In this document: one piece after another, positions 1 through 5,862 of the stretch
Position numbering within the stretch: the stretch's first letter is position 1
How the letters are laid out: the number at the start of each line of letters is the position of its first letter
NCBI GenBank assembly: GCA_964594365.1
Contig: CAZQMB010000029.1
Span: forward strand, 1 to 12,471
Origin: CAIUSP01 sp964594365
GTDB taxonomy: Bacteria > Actinomycetota > Thermoleophilia > Solirubrobacterales > 70-9
Length of the DNA: 12,471 nt
Direction of reading: 5' to 3'
Translations under genes and position numbers: made by a program
Notes under the pieces: generated by a model
What the model saw: the letters and a program-made list of their open reading frames with translations, nothing else
The model's database searches: none
What the model was told of the DNA's origin: nothing

Positions 1-99
1 GAGATCAACCCGGAGGCTCCCCTGCGGCACCCCTTGGAGCGGGATCACGAGGTCGGCGAACTGGTTCGGGCTCTGGGTAACGCGAAGAGCGAAGCCTGA
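1..99 (+). CDS. 3' end of a gene, possibly a short-chain dehydrogenase (partial)
   Basis: Frame 1 is open from the first base to a TGA at 97-99 and gives the last 32 residues of a protein. Third codon positions are almost all G or C, as in the real genes of this window, so I take it as coding. The tail contains PLRHPLERDHEVGELVRAL, which recalls the extreme C-terminus of NAD(P)-dependent short-chain dehydrogenases (a proline-rich loop, then a last helix). That family call is inference from a short fragment; no catalytic residues are visible. It is convergent with the next gene, with only 3 bp between the stop codons. Confidence 0.5.
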   Translation, partial: EINPEAPLRHPLERDHEVGELVRALGNAKSEA

Positions 100-102
100 G
101 TC

Positions 103-390
103 CTACCGGCTCTTGGCCGGGTTCGCCTGAGCCCAGGCGATGATCTTCTTGGAGTCGCCGATGCCGGTTCCGTCGTCGAACTCGAGCGCGGGGACCCAGG
201 TCTTGCCGGTGATCTCCTTCACCCTCCGGCGCTTCGGCTGCATCCACAGGGGCAGCGGACCGAGGCCGTAGACCTTCACTACCTCGGGGTCGTAACCGGC
301 GTCGAGCAACGCCTGATGCGCGTCGCCACACGGGTGCCGGTGGCCCAAGATTGCGAACTTCCAGTCTCCGTAACAGACGTAGAGCTTCAT
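103..390 (-). CDS. Glutaredoxin/GST N-terminal-domain-like thioredoxin-fold protein
   Basis: A 95-residue protein starting at ATG 390 and ending TAG. It has the layout of a single thioredoxin-like domain of the GST-N/glutaredoxin type: strand 1 (KLYVCYG, residues 2-8), a cysteine before helix 1 (HPCGDAHQALLDAG, Cys21), a second strand (EVVKVYG), the cis-proline segment TWVPAL with Pro67, and the acidic-Ser pair (Asp79-Ser80) that in GSTs binds the glutathione gamma-glutamyl group. There is no C-terminal all-helical GST domain and no CxxC, so it would be a monothiol or non-catalytic member. The start is 12 bp downstream of the CHAP gene stop with no clear SD, so it is probably co-transcribed. 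The fold call is fairly secure. The partner thiol (glutathione, mycothiol or none) is unknown. Confidence 0.82.
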   Translation of the reverse strand: MKLYVCYGDWKFAILGHRHPCGDAHQALLDAGYDPEVVKVYGLGPLPLWMQPKRRRVKEITGKTWVPALEFDDGTGIGDSKKIIAWAQANPAKSR

Positions 391-402
391 ACGTGGCGAA
401 GG

Positions 403-1065
403 TTAATCGACATCCGCCAACGGTGAGGAGCGTGCTACCCGCTGGGTCCCTGTGATCACGCTGGGGCTGATGTAGCCGGTGACCTCGGACATCTCGATCA
501 CGACCCAGCGGACGCCATCGGCCTTGTTGCCCTCGATCGATCTGACGGCCCGGCCGGTCCGGTCGGCCTTGACGACGACTCCGATGTGCCCCTCGCCGTA
601 AGCCACGAGGTCCCCTGGTGTGGCGCGGAGGGTCCAATGCCCTGTCCGCTTGGCCCAACGGGTGAGATCGCGAACCTGGATGGCCACGCTTCGACCGCCG
701 TAGGAGCGACGCAGCAGGGACGTGCCGAGGTAGTCGGTGAAACCGGCCTTCGACCAAGACCAGGTACCGAAGGCCACACACCACTGATCACCGATGCTGT
801 AGGGAGCGATCGACCCGCGACCGAAGTGGTAGCGCGGCACGTTGTCACTGCGACGTTCGCGAACGTCGCGGTTCAACTCGGTGCGAACCAAGTCGATGAT
901 GTCGCTCCGCTTCGCTGTCGGAGCGAGAGGCGGCTCGGGGTCGGACGACGGGTCGGTGTCGATGCCTATACCGCCGGCGAGCGCCGCTCCCGGGAGGCAG
1001 AGCAGGAGCAGAGAGGCCATCAGGGTGGCCGCGGTCGCCGCTTGTCGTTTGATTCGGTTGGTCAT
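403..1065 (-). CDS. Secreted CHAP-domain peptidoglycan hydrolase-like protein
   Basis: A 220-residue protein from ATG 1065, which has a GAGG Shine-Dalgarno 7 nt upstream. The open frame extends to 1149, but that start has no comparable RBS and would bury the signal peptide. Residues 1-30 are a Sec signal peptide: a basic start (NRIKRQ), a leucine-rich core and AALA before a likely cleavage after Ala30. The linker at 31-52 is acidic and proline-rich. Residues about 55-205 form a CHAP domain: Cys96 in DQWCVAFGTW, His160 in GEGHIGVVVK, and Glu178/Asn180 in SIEGNKADG, matching the expected Cys-His-polar triad. PGDLVAYG (150-157) is the usual CHAP strand before the histidine. CHAP enzymes are amidases or endopeptidases acting on peptidoglycan; the bond cut here cannot be read. 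There is no obvious wall-binding domain. Divergent from the glycosyltransferase gene. Confidence 0.87.
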   Translation of the reverse strand: MTNRIKRQAATAATLMASLLLLCLPGAALAGGIGIDTDPSSDPEPPLAPTAKRSDIIDLVRTELNRDVRERRSDNVPRYHFGRGSIAPYSIGDQWCVAFGTWSWSKAGFTDYLGTSLLRRSYGGRSVAIQVRDLTRWAKRTGHWTLRATPGDLVAYGEGHIGVVVKADRTGRAVRSIEGNKADGVRWVVIEMSEVTGYISPSVITGTQRVARSSPLADVD

Positions 1066-1070
1066 GGCTC

Positions 1071-1110
1071 TGCCTCGTTCATCCCGCGATGGGAGATTCC
1101 TGCCGAGGCA
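1071..1110 (-). promoter_or_regulatory. Hairpin covering the Shine-Dalgarno of the CHAP gene
   Basis: TGCCTCG (1071-1077) and CGAGGCA (1104-1110) are perfect inverted repeats. Between them TCCC (1082-1085) and GGGA (1091-1094) form an inner stem around GCGAT. In the - strand transcript the downstream arm, CGAGGCA, contains the GAGG that serves as SD for the start at 1065, so folding would mask the RBS. A second copy of CGAGGC (+ strand 1140-1145) would give the transcript another anti-SD segment, and TGCCTC at 1188-1193 gives a GAGGCA able to compete for it. That is the layout of a switchable leader. The pairing is seen in the sequence; regulation is inference. Confidence 0.45.
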
Positions 1111-1190
1111 TCTTGCAGGGACGGTTCCGAGGGTACCCGCGAGGCGCACTCGACCCGGGAGGATCCATCCACTACGGGAGATTCCTTGCC
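1091..1190. repeat. Direct repeat pair GGGAGATTCC(T)TGCC in the CHAP leader
   Basis: GGGAGATTCCTGCC at 1091-1104 recurs as GGGAGATTCCTTGCC at 1176-1190, 85 bp apart, differing by one T. On the - strand this reads GGCA(A)GGAATCTCCC. Both copies lie upstream of the CHAP gene, and the proximal one lies inside the RBS-covering hairpin. They could be paired protein-binding sites or duplicated RNA stem segments. Confidence 0.55.
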
Positions 1191-1468
1191 TCTGTGTTAC
1201 CGGTCACTCGTGTCTGCAGGAGTGGGTAGCGCGCAACTCTGCCCTGTAATAATCGTCTTGCAGTCGAGAAATCGACTCCTGAGTTACCCCAAAGGTACGA
1301 ATCACCAAAACCGAGCAACAGACTCGCACCGGAATTGCTCCCACTGATGCTGGGTCGCGAGACACCGCACGCAGGTCGACTCCCGCAGCCGCCACAGCCA
1401 TCACCCCCTCCACCTGGTTCGGCAGGTCCCTCCCCTATCTCCAGATCCGTACCCGCTTCGTAATCGCG
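1150..1468. other. Divergent spacer between CHAP and glycosyltransferase genes
   Basis: No gene has clear support here. The AT-rich TAATAAT at 1247-1253 is the best -10-like element, usable on the + strand and, as ATTATTA, on the - strand; no convincing -35 accompanies it. AGTCGA-GAAA-TCGACT (1262-1277) is a 6 bp stem closed by a GNRA tetraloop. CACTC (1205-1209) and GAGTG (1220-1224) flank a CTGCAG palindrome. From about 1380 the spacer takes on coding-like third-position GC in the glycosyltransferase frame, so the gene may begin inside it. A 38-codon ORF (1347-1463) also lies here. Confidence 0.5.
1262..1277. repeat. Perfect hairpin with GAAA tetraloop
   Basis: AGTCGA (1262-1267), GAAA, TCGACT (1272-1277). 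GNRA loops are unusually stable on the + strand transcript. On the - strand the loop reads TTTC. It lies in the probable 5' leader of the glycosyltransferase gene, just after a TAATAAT box. Its role is unknown. Confidence 0.4.
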
Positions 1469-2755
1469 GTGATCTGCGGGATGCTGTGGGCCGCGCTCTC
1501 GACCTGGCTCGCTTTGCCGTGGTTCAACGATCTCGGCGAGCTGATCACGCTTCCTCTCGCAATCGCGGTGATCGCAGGGATTGCGATCCTGCCGGGGTAT
1601 CTCACTGCCTTCCTGATCACGAGCCTCCTGCTCGATCGCCCCAGGGCGATCGAAGCGATGCCGCCCGGAGCCGACCAGCGGCGCTGGCCCGGGATGACCC
1701 TCTTGATCGCCGCCTTCGATGAAGAGGTGCGGATCGGCGAGACGATCGAATACGCACTCGCCTCTGACTATCCCGGAAAGCTCCACGTGATCGTGGCCGA
1801 CGATGGTTCGAACGATGAAACCGCCGCCGTGATCGAGGAGATGACCCGTTTCAACAACGGCTCCGGCAAGACCGTGGAACTGCTCCGGACCGAGCACACC
1901 GGGAAGGCACGTACTCTGAACGCGGCGCTTGCGAAGGTGCGGACCGACCTGCTGGCGACGATCGACGCCGACACCCTGCTGGGCCGACAGTCCCTGAAGC
2001 GCGCGACCGCTCGCCTGATCAGCTCTATCGACGGAACGGACGCCGTGGCCGGAGCGGTGATGGCCCGGAACTCGCGGACCAACTTCCTCACCCGTCTGCA
2101 GGAATGGGATTATCAGCTCGGAATAGCTTCGATCAAACGGTCTCAGGCGATCTGGCAGGCCACGCTGGTCTCACAGGGTTCGTTCTCGGTCTACCGGACC
2201 AAGGCGGTCAAGGCAGCCGGGGGCTGGCCTGACTCGATCGGCGAGGACATCGTGCTGACCTGGGCGCTGCTTGCAGACGGCGCGACGGTCGGCTTCGAAC
2301 CCACGGCGCTCGCCTTCACCGAAGTGCCATCCCGCTTCGGACGCCTGGCTCGTCAGCGTTCACGCTGGGCAAGGGGGATGATCGAAGGGCTGAAGGCCTA
2401 CGGCTTCAGGATCCTGCGCCAGCGCCGCATGGCCTCCCACGGAATCGCGATCAACCTGCTGTTTCCCTGGATGGACCTCTGTTACACCTTCGCCTTCCTG
2501 CCCGGGATCGTCCTCGCCTGCACCGGCAACTTCGCGATCGTCGGGCCGCTGACCCTCGCGGTGCTGCCATTGAACCTCCTGCTCTCAGGCCTGATGATCC
2601 AGATGCAACGTCATGTCTTCGAAGAGGTGCATCTCTCGGTCAGGCACAACCCGATCGGATTCCTCAGCTACCTCCTCCTCTACCAGCCGCTGATGTCTCC
2701 GCTCGCCGTGATCGGCTACGTGCAGGAAGTCTTCAGACGACCGAGGACCTGGTGA
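1469..2755 (+). CDS. Membrane processive glycosyltransferase family 2 (BcsA/PgaC-like)
   Basis: 428 residues from GTG 1469. Two hydrophobic segments (about 2-19 and 24-55) precede a cytosolic GT-A domain with the family signatures in order: LLIAAFDEE (78-86), DDG at 111-113, the DxD motif in IDADT (Asp166/Asp168), SQGSFSVYR (235-243), the catalytic-base ED pair in GED (Glu259-Asp260), and RQRSRW (295-300), equivalent to Q/RxxRW. Hydrophobic helices follow at about 325-378 and 397-417. This is the plan of processive beta-glycan synthases such as cellulose, poly-GlcNAc and hyaluronan synthase. The sugar cannot be read. No PilZ domain is present, so c-di-GMP would have to act through another protein. 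The 5' end is doubtful: the frame is open back to 1283 without ATG/GTG/TTG, GTG 1469 has no SD, and it would sit inside an apparently continuous N-terminal helix. Confidence 0.88.
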   Translation: MICGMLWAALSTWLALPWFNDLGELITLPLAIAVIAGIAILPGYLTAFLITSLLLDRPRAIEAMPPGADQRRWPGMTLLIAAFDEEVRIGETIEYALASDYPGKLHVIVADDGSNDETAAVIEEMTRFNNGSGKTVELLRTEHTGKARTLNAALAKVRTDLLATIDADTLLGRQSLKRATARLISSIDGTDAVAGAVMARNSRTNFLTRLQEWDYQLGIASIKRSQAIWQATLVSQGSFSVYRTKAVKAAGGWPDSIGEDIVLTWALLADGATVGFEPTALAFTEVPSRFGRLARQRSRWARGMIEGLKAYGFRILRQRRMASHGIAINLLFPWMDLCYTFAFLPGIVLACTGNFAIVGPLTLAVLPLNLLLSGLMIQMQRHVFEEVHLSVRHNPIGFLSYLLLYQPLMSPLAVIGYVQEVFRRPRTW

Positions 2756-2758
2756 GCG

Positions 2759-4483
2759 ATGACCGACGAGGGGACACCGACCAACGGCAAGGGCTCGAGC
2801 ACTCCGGCCGAACTGCTCGAAGCGGCGTTCGAGGAGTCGACCATCGGGATGGCGGTGATCCGCGTCGACGCCGCGACAGGCAAGGAGAGGATCGTTCGAT
2901 GCAACCCTGCGATGAGCGAGATCACCGGTCATCCCGAGTCCGAGTTGGTCGAGGAGGGTCTGGACCTGCTCGCCCTGTCGTCCGACTCGCGCGCATCCGA
3001 GGCAATTCGCAGCACGGGCGAGAGCAGCGGACAAACAGAGTTCGAGCGCGCCCTCGATCACGCAGACGGTGGACGGATCTGGGTGCTGGTCACCCTCTCG
3101 ACGATCGAATCGGAGAGCGGAGACGACGAGTACCGACTCCTCCAGATCCAGGACATCTCGGAGCGCCGCGTCTACCAGCAGCGGCTGCAGTTCCTCGCCG
3201 GGCACGACCCGCTCACCGGCCTGGTGAACATCCGGCGCATGTTCGAGGTAACCGACCAAGGCGTGGCCTACCAGCGCCGGTACGGCGGCGATGCGTCGCT
3301 GCTGAGCTTCGACTTGGACAACTTCAAAGCGGTCAACGATTCGATCGGTCACGCAGAAGGAGATCAAGCGCTGAAGGGCTTTGCTGCCCGGCTGACCAGC
3401 CACAGCCGTGACTCCGACACGGTTGCCCGACTCGGAGGAGACGAGTTCGCGATCTTCCTGCCCGGAACCAGCCTCGATGATGCGGTAGGTCTCGGCGAGA
3501 CGATCCTCGAGAACCTGAGAACTCATCCGATCGCCATGGGAGCCTCGTCGAGCGAGTCGCTGACACTGAGTGCGAGTGCCGGCGCAACGGCGCTGGGTGG
3601 CCGGAAATCAGTCTCGGCGCAGGACCTCGCCACAGAGGCAGACGCAGCCCTCTACACGGCCAAGGCTGCCGGGAGGAACCAGGTCGTCGCCTTTCCGGTC
3701 GACGAACCGAACGAGATGTGGGAAGCATCCAGGCTCACCTGGGCCGAGCGGACGAGACGAGCGCTCGACGAGGACGATCTGTTCCTCGATGCCCAGCCCG
3801 TTCGCCGGATCGCCACCGGTGAAATCGCCTTCTACGAGATGCTGCTGCGGATGAGGGATCCGGTGGCGGGGATCGTCATGCCTCCCACCTTCCTCTATAC
3901 CGCGGAACGTTTCGGGCTCTCGGCAGAGATCGATACATGGGTCTTCAACACGGCCGTCTCAGCGCTGGCCAGGGCCACCGAATTCGACTCGGCGGTCTCG
4001 ATCAACATCACGGGGTCATCGCTGGCAGAAACCTCGAACTTCACTCGAGAGGTTCCCCGTGCGCTCGAGGAGGCACATGTGGATCCCGGGCGGATCATCT
4101 TCGAGTTGACCGAGCAGGTAGTCGTCGCAGACCTCGAACAGGCCCGTCGCTTCATCGAGCGGGTGAGGGCGTTCGGGTGTCGCTTCGCGCTCGACGATTT
4201 CGGCGCCGGGTTCGGCGGCTTCTTCTACCTGAAGAACCTGCCGATGGACATCCTGAAAATCGACGGAGAGTTCGTGCGTTCTCTTCCCAACTCCACCGAC
4301 GACCAGTTGATCGTGCGGGCGATGACCGAGATGGGCAAGGGCATGGACCTCGAGGTGGTGGCCGAATTCGTCACCGACGCCGAGACCGAGAGGCTGTGCG
4401 CGGATCTGGGCGTTGACCTGGCCCAGGGTTCAAACGTCGGTCTCCCTGTCCGCATGGAGCAGGCGCTGGGTCTGGATCAGTAA
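2759..4483 (+). CDS. PAS-GGDEF-EAL c-di-GMP signalling protein
   Basis: 574 residues. ATG 2759 lies 3 bp after the glycosyltransferase stop, with GGTGAG just upstream, so translation is probably coupled. Residues about 15-135 are a PAS-type sensor (ESTIGMAVIRVD, CNPAMSEITGHPESELV) leading into DISERRVYQQRL and HDPLTGL. The GGDEF domain (about 145-312) has FDLDNFK (184-190), an intact GGDEF (226-230), the inhibitory-site RxxD (Arg217-Asp220) and YTAKAAGRNQV, so cyclase activity is expected. The EAL domain (about 328-565) has YEML (Glu360), Asn416, ELTE (449-452), DDFGAGF (479-485) and LKID (Lys500). However, the usual AEGVET is AEFVTD, with the second Glu replaced by Thr539, and QGY is QGS (556-558). 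Phosphodiesterase activity is therefore uncertain. No transmembrane segment, so it is cytosolic. It probably sets c-di-GMP for the neighbouring glycan synthase. Confidence 0.93.
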   Translation: MTDEGTPTNGKGSSTPAELLEAAFEESTIGMAVIRVDAATGKERIVRCNPAMSEITGHPESELVEEGLDLLALSSDSRASEAIRSTGESSGQTEFERALDHADGGRIWVLVTLSTIESESGDDEYRLLQIQDISERRVYQQRLQFLAGHDPLTGLVNIRRMFEVTDQGVAYQRRYGGDASLLSFDLDNFKAVNDSIGHAEGDQALKGFAARLTSHSRDSDTVARLGGDEFAIFLPGTSLDDAVGLGETILENLRTHPIAMGASSSESLTLSASAGATALGGRKSVSAQDLATEADAALYTAKAAGRNQVVAFPVDEPNEMWEASRLTWAERTRRALDEDDLFLDAQPVRRIATGEIAFYEMLLRMRDPVAGIVMPPTFLYTAERFGLSAEIDTWVFNTAVSALARATEFDSAVSINITGSSLAETSNFTREVPRALEEAHVDPGRIIFELTEQVVVADLEQARRFIERVRAFGCRFALDDFGAGFGGFFYLKNLPMDILKIDGEFVRSLPNSTDDQLIVRAMTEMGKGMDLEVVAEFVTDAETERLCADLGVDLAQGSNVGLPVRMEQALGLDQ

Positions 4484-4522
4484 CCGGGCGGTCGCCGCGC
4501 GTTCGCGGCGGGATTCCCGGTT
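4482..4522 (+). terminator. GC-rich two-stem hairpin after the GGDEF-EAL gene
   Basis: AACCGGG (4482-4488) pairs with CCCGGTT (4516-4522), and inside it CGCCGCG (4493-4499) pairs with CGCGGCG (4504-4510) around a CGTT loop. It begins in the stop codon. There is no T tract, so it is either a hairpin-only terminator, common in high-GC actinobacteria, or 3'-end protection. Confidence 0.5.
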
Positions 4523-4650
4523 CGGCCGACCGGCCTTCAGTCTCCTCGCATCCACCAGCGCCTTCGCCGCATCGGGTCTGGCGAGCCTGTCCTTCATCTG
4601 ATTCACCTCGGGTGAGGGGGTTCCTGGCCGTGAAGCTGACCCGAAGAGTG

Positions 4651-4687
4651 CCGCGAGACCGGTTACCCCCGTAAATCGGCCTCGCGG
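4651..4687. terminator. Long imperfect hairpin, possible bidirectional terminator
   Basis: CCGCGAG (4651-4657) pairs with CTCGCGG (4681-4687), CCG (4659-4661) with CGG (4677-4679), and TTAC (4663-4666) with GTAA (4671-4674) around CCCC. That is 14 pairs in 37 nt. It lies between convergent genes ending at 4483 and 4786. No T run follows on either strand. Confidence 0.45.
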
Positions 4688-4697
4688 GTCACCCCGG

Positions 4698-4755
4698 GTG
4701 CGTAAATGGCCGAATAAGTATCCGAGAGTCCTACTCTGTCCAACGGATTACGCAC
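4698..4755. repeat. Nested inverted repeat GTGCGTAA ... TTACGCAC
   Basis: GTGCGTAA (4698-4705) and TTACGCAC (4748-4755) are perfect inverted repeats 42 nt apart. Inside, TCCG (4721-4724) pairs with CGGA (4744-4747), which abuts the outer arm, and AGAGT (4725-4729) pairs with ACTCT (4733-4737) around CCT. The three helices nest without conflict, as in a structured RNA. Function unknown. Confidence 0.42.
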
Positions 4756-4785
4756 ACCCACCCTACCCGATCGGCCCCGATTTGC

Positions 4786-5766
4786 CTAGCGGTCGAGTTC
4801 CTCGGGCTCGCCGGCTGCTCCCAGACTGCGCCGAAGCTGGAACAGCGCAGCCACGCCGAACGGGATCACGAGCCAGAAGGTGAACACCCGGAAGGTCAAG
4901 ACCCCGGCGAACGTCTCGGCCGCAGGCTGATCGAACAGGACGAGGGTGCCGATCAGCCCACCGTCCACCGCACCGATTCCACCGGGGGTTAAGGGAAACA
5001 GGTTGGCCACCATCCCGACGAAGAAGCCCTGGACCAGCGGGCCAGCCGGAACCGCGAGGCCGAAAGCCCTCAGGCTCGCCCAGAGGACGGCGATCTGGAG
5101 GGCCCAAAATGCGACAGCACCCCCCAGAGCGATCGAGAACCTACGGGGTCGTCTGGCCAACTCGAGGACTCGTCTGACACCCACCGACGCAGCCGCCCCG
5201 GCGCGCGCGAGCCAACCCTGCCGCCCCGGCTCCGGGGGGAAGAGGGCCAATGCCAGCACTGCGAGGACGATGGAACCCGCGACCAGCGCAGGTATCACCG
5301 TCAACCCGAGATCGCCCGCACCTTCGAGCACTCCGGCTCGAAGGAAGATCCCGAAGACGATCAGCGAAACCATGTAGACGGAGTAGAGGACGATGAGGAA
5401 GGCGAAGATCCGCGAGCTGCTCTCCCTCCTTCCGAGATCGAGGCTTCGAAGGGCCCAGTAGGTGAGGAGGATTCCCCCCAGGCCTCCTGACGAGACGAGC
5501 AATGTGGCTGCGAGACCGGCCATCGTGATCTGGTACGAGATCGGCCAGCTGAGATCCTCGATCATCCAGTGCAGCAGGGCGACGTAAGACGCGTAGCAGG
5601 CAACGGTCAGGGCGAGCGCCAGCACCAGCCACGCCGGATCCGCCTGCGCGAGGAGATCTGGAAGTTGGCGCAGCCCCAGGAACTTCGGGATCAGGAAGTA
5701 GAGGGCGGCGACCGCCAGTAACGCAACTGCAGCGGTGAGGAAGATCCGCTGCCGTGAGGTCTTCAT
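4786..5766 (-). CDS. Lysylphosphatidylglycerol-synthase-TM (UPF0104) family membrane protein
   Basis: 326 residues from ATG 5766; GGAGG abuts the start codon with no spacer, which is odd but leaves no better alternative. There are about eight hydrophobic segments (roughly 8-26, 45-67, 79-103, 119-142, 156-176, 213-236, 243-258, 287-311). The hallmark is the C-terminal FPLTPGGIGAVDG (257-269) followed by TFAGVLTFRVFTFW (285-298), the conserved core of the LPG_synthase_TM/UPF0104 family. That family includes the flippase half of MprF and stand-alone proteins near glycosyltransferases. No cytosolic aminoacyl-transferase domain is present, so lipid aminoacylation is not supported. Moving a lipid or lipid-linked substrate is a reasonable guess. 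It follows the slipin gene by 96 bp on the same strand, with a hairpin between, and may be a semi-independent unit. Confidence 0.88.
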   Translation of the reverse strand: MKTSRQRIFLTAAVALLAVAALYFLIPKFLGLRQLPDLLAQADPAWLVLALALTVACYASYVALLHWMIEDLSWPISYQITMAGLAATLLVSSGGLGGILLTYWALRSLDLGRRESSSRIFAFLIVLYSVYMVSLIVFGIFLRAGVLEGAGDLGLTVIPALVAGSIVLAVLALALFPPEPGRQGWLARAGAAASVGVRRVLELARRPRRFSIALGGAVAFWALQIAVLWASLRAFGLAVPAGPLVQGFFVGMVANLFPLTPGGIGAVDGGLIGTLVLFDQPAAETFAGVLTFRVFTFWLVIPFGVAALFQLRRSLGAAGEPEELDR

Positions 5767-5791
5767 CCTCCTACTTTGGTCGATCGAGAGG

Positions 5792-5835
5792 CGATGCGAA
5801 CGGCGAGCCCGTGCACTCAGCTCGGGAGGGCATCG
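5792..5835 (-). terminator. Nested hairpin between slipin and the UPF0104 gene
   Basis: CGATGC (5792-5797) pairs with GCATCG (5830-5835), and inside it CGAGC (5804-5808) pairs with GCTCG (5820-5824). It lies after the slipin stop and before the next start on the - strand, so it may reduce read-through. No T tract. Confidence 0.35.
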
Positions 5836-5862
5836 GAGCGAGCGTGCGCCGGTTTCAGCTGA

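Larger units (their letters stand above)
4523..4785. other. Structured spacer between convergent genes
   Basis: No ORF here has support. The stretch holds several inverted repeats: TCACC/GGTGA (4603-4615, loop TCG); a long hairpin at 4651-4687; and a nested structure at 4698-4755. With the hairpin at 4482-4522 this is more than one bidirectional terminator would need. It could include a small structured RNA or protein-binding sites. I found no match to a known RNA family by eye. Confidence 0.45.

Noticed and set aside
1066..1300. c-di-AMP (ydaO-type) riboswitch upstream of the CHAP gene
   Set aside because: The gene context fits, but I could not find the conserved ydaO blocks (GGGGTGAATC-like and CAGCTAACC-like segments) on the - strand. 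I kept only the RBS hairpin.
586..1347. Long + strand open frame opposite the CHAP gene
   Set aside because: It is antisense to a gene with a clear signal peptide and catalytic triad; its product is low-complexity and recognisable as nothing. Such frames are expected in high-GC DNA.
1200..1468. c-di-GMP riboswitch before the glycosyltransferase
   Set aside because: A GAAA-loop stem and a GTTACC are present, but the order and flanking conserved segments of the c-di-GMP-I aptamer are not.
2585..3526. 313-codon open frame opposite the GT2/GGDEF genes
   Set aside because: Antisense to conserved PAS and GGDEF motifs, with no domain of its own. Same reasoning for 10761-11732 (-) opposite typA and 8709-9611 (+) opposite the amine oxidase.
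4523..4785. tRNA or known small RNA gene
   Set aside because: I found no T-loop GTTCRANYC or cloverleaf geometry; the structures present are simple or nested hairpins.
4786..5766. Full MprF (lysyl-PG synthase)
   Set aside because: Only the membrane domain is present; there is no aminoacyl-transferase domain in this or the adjacent frames.
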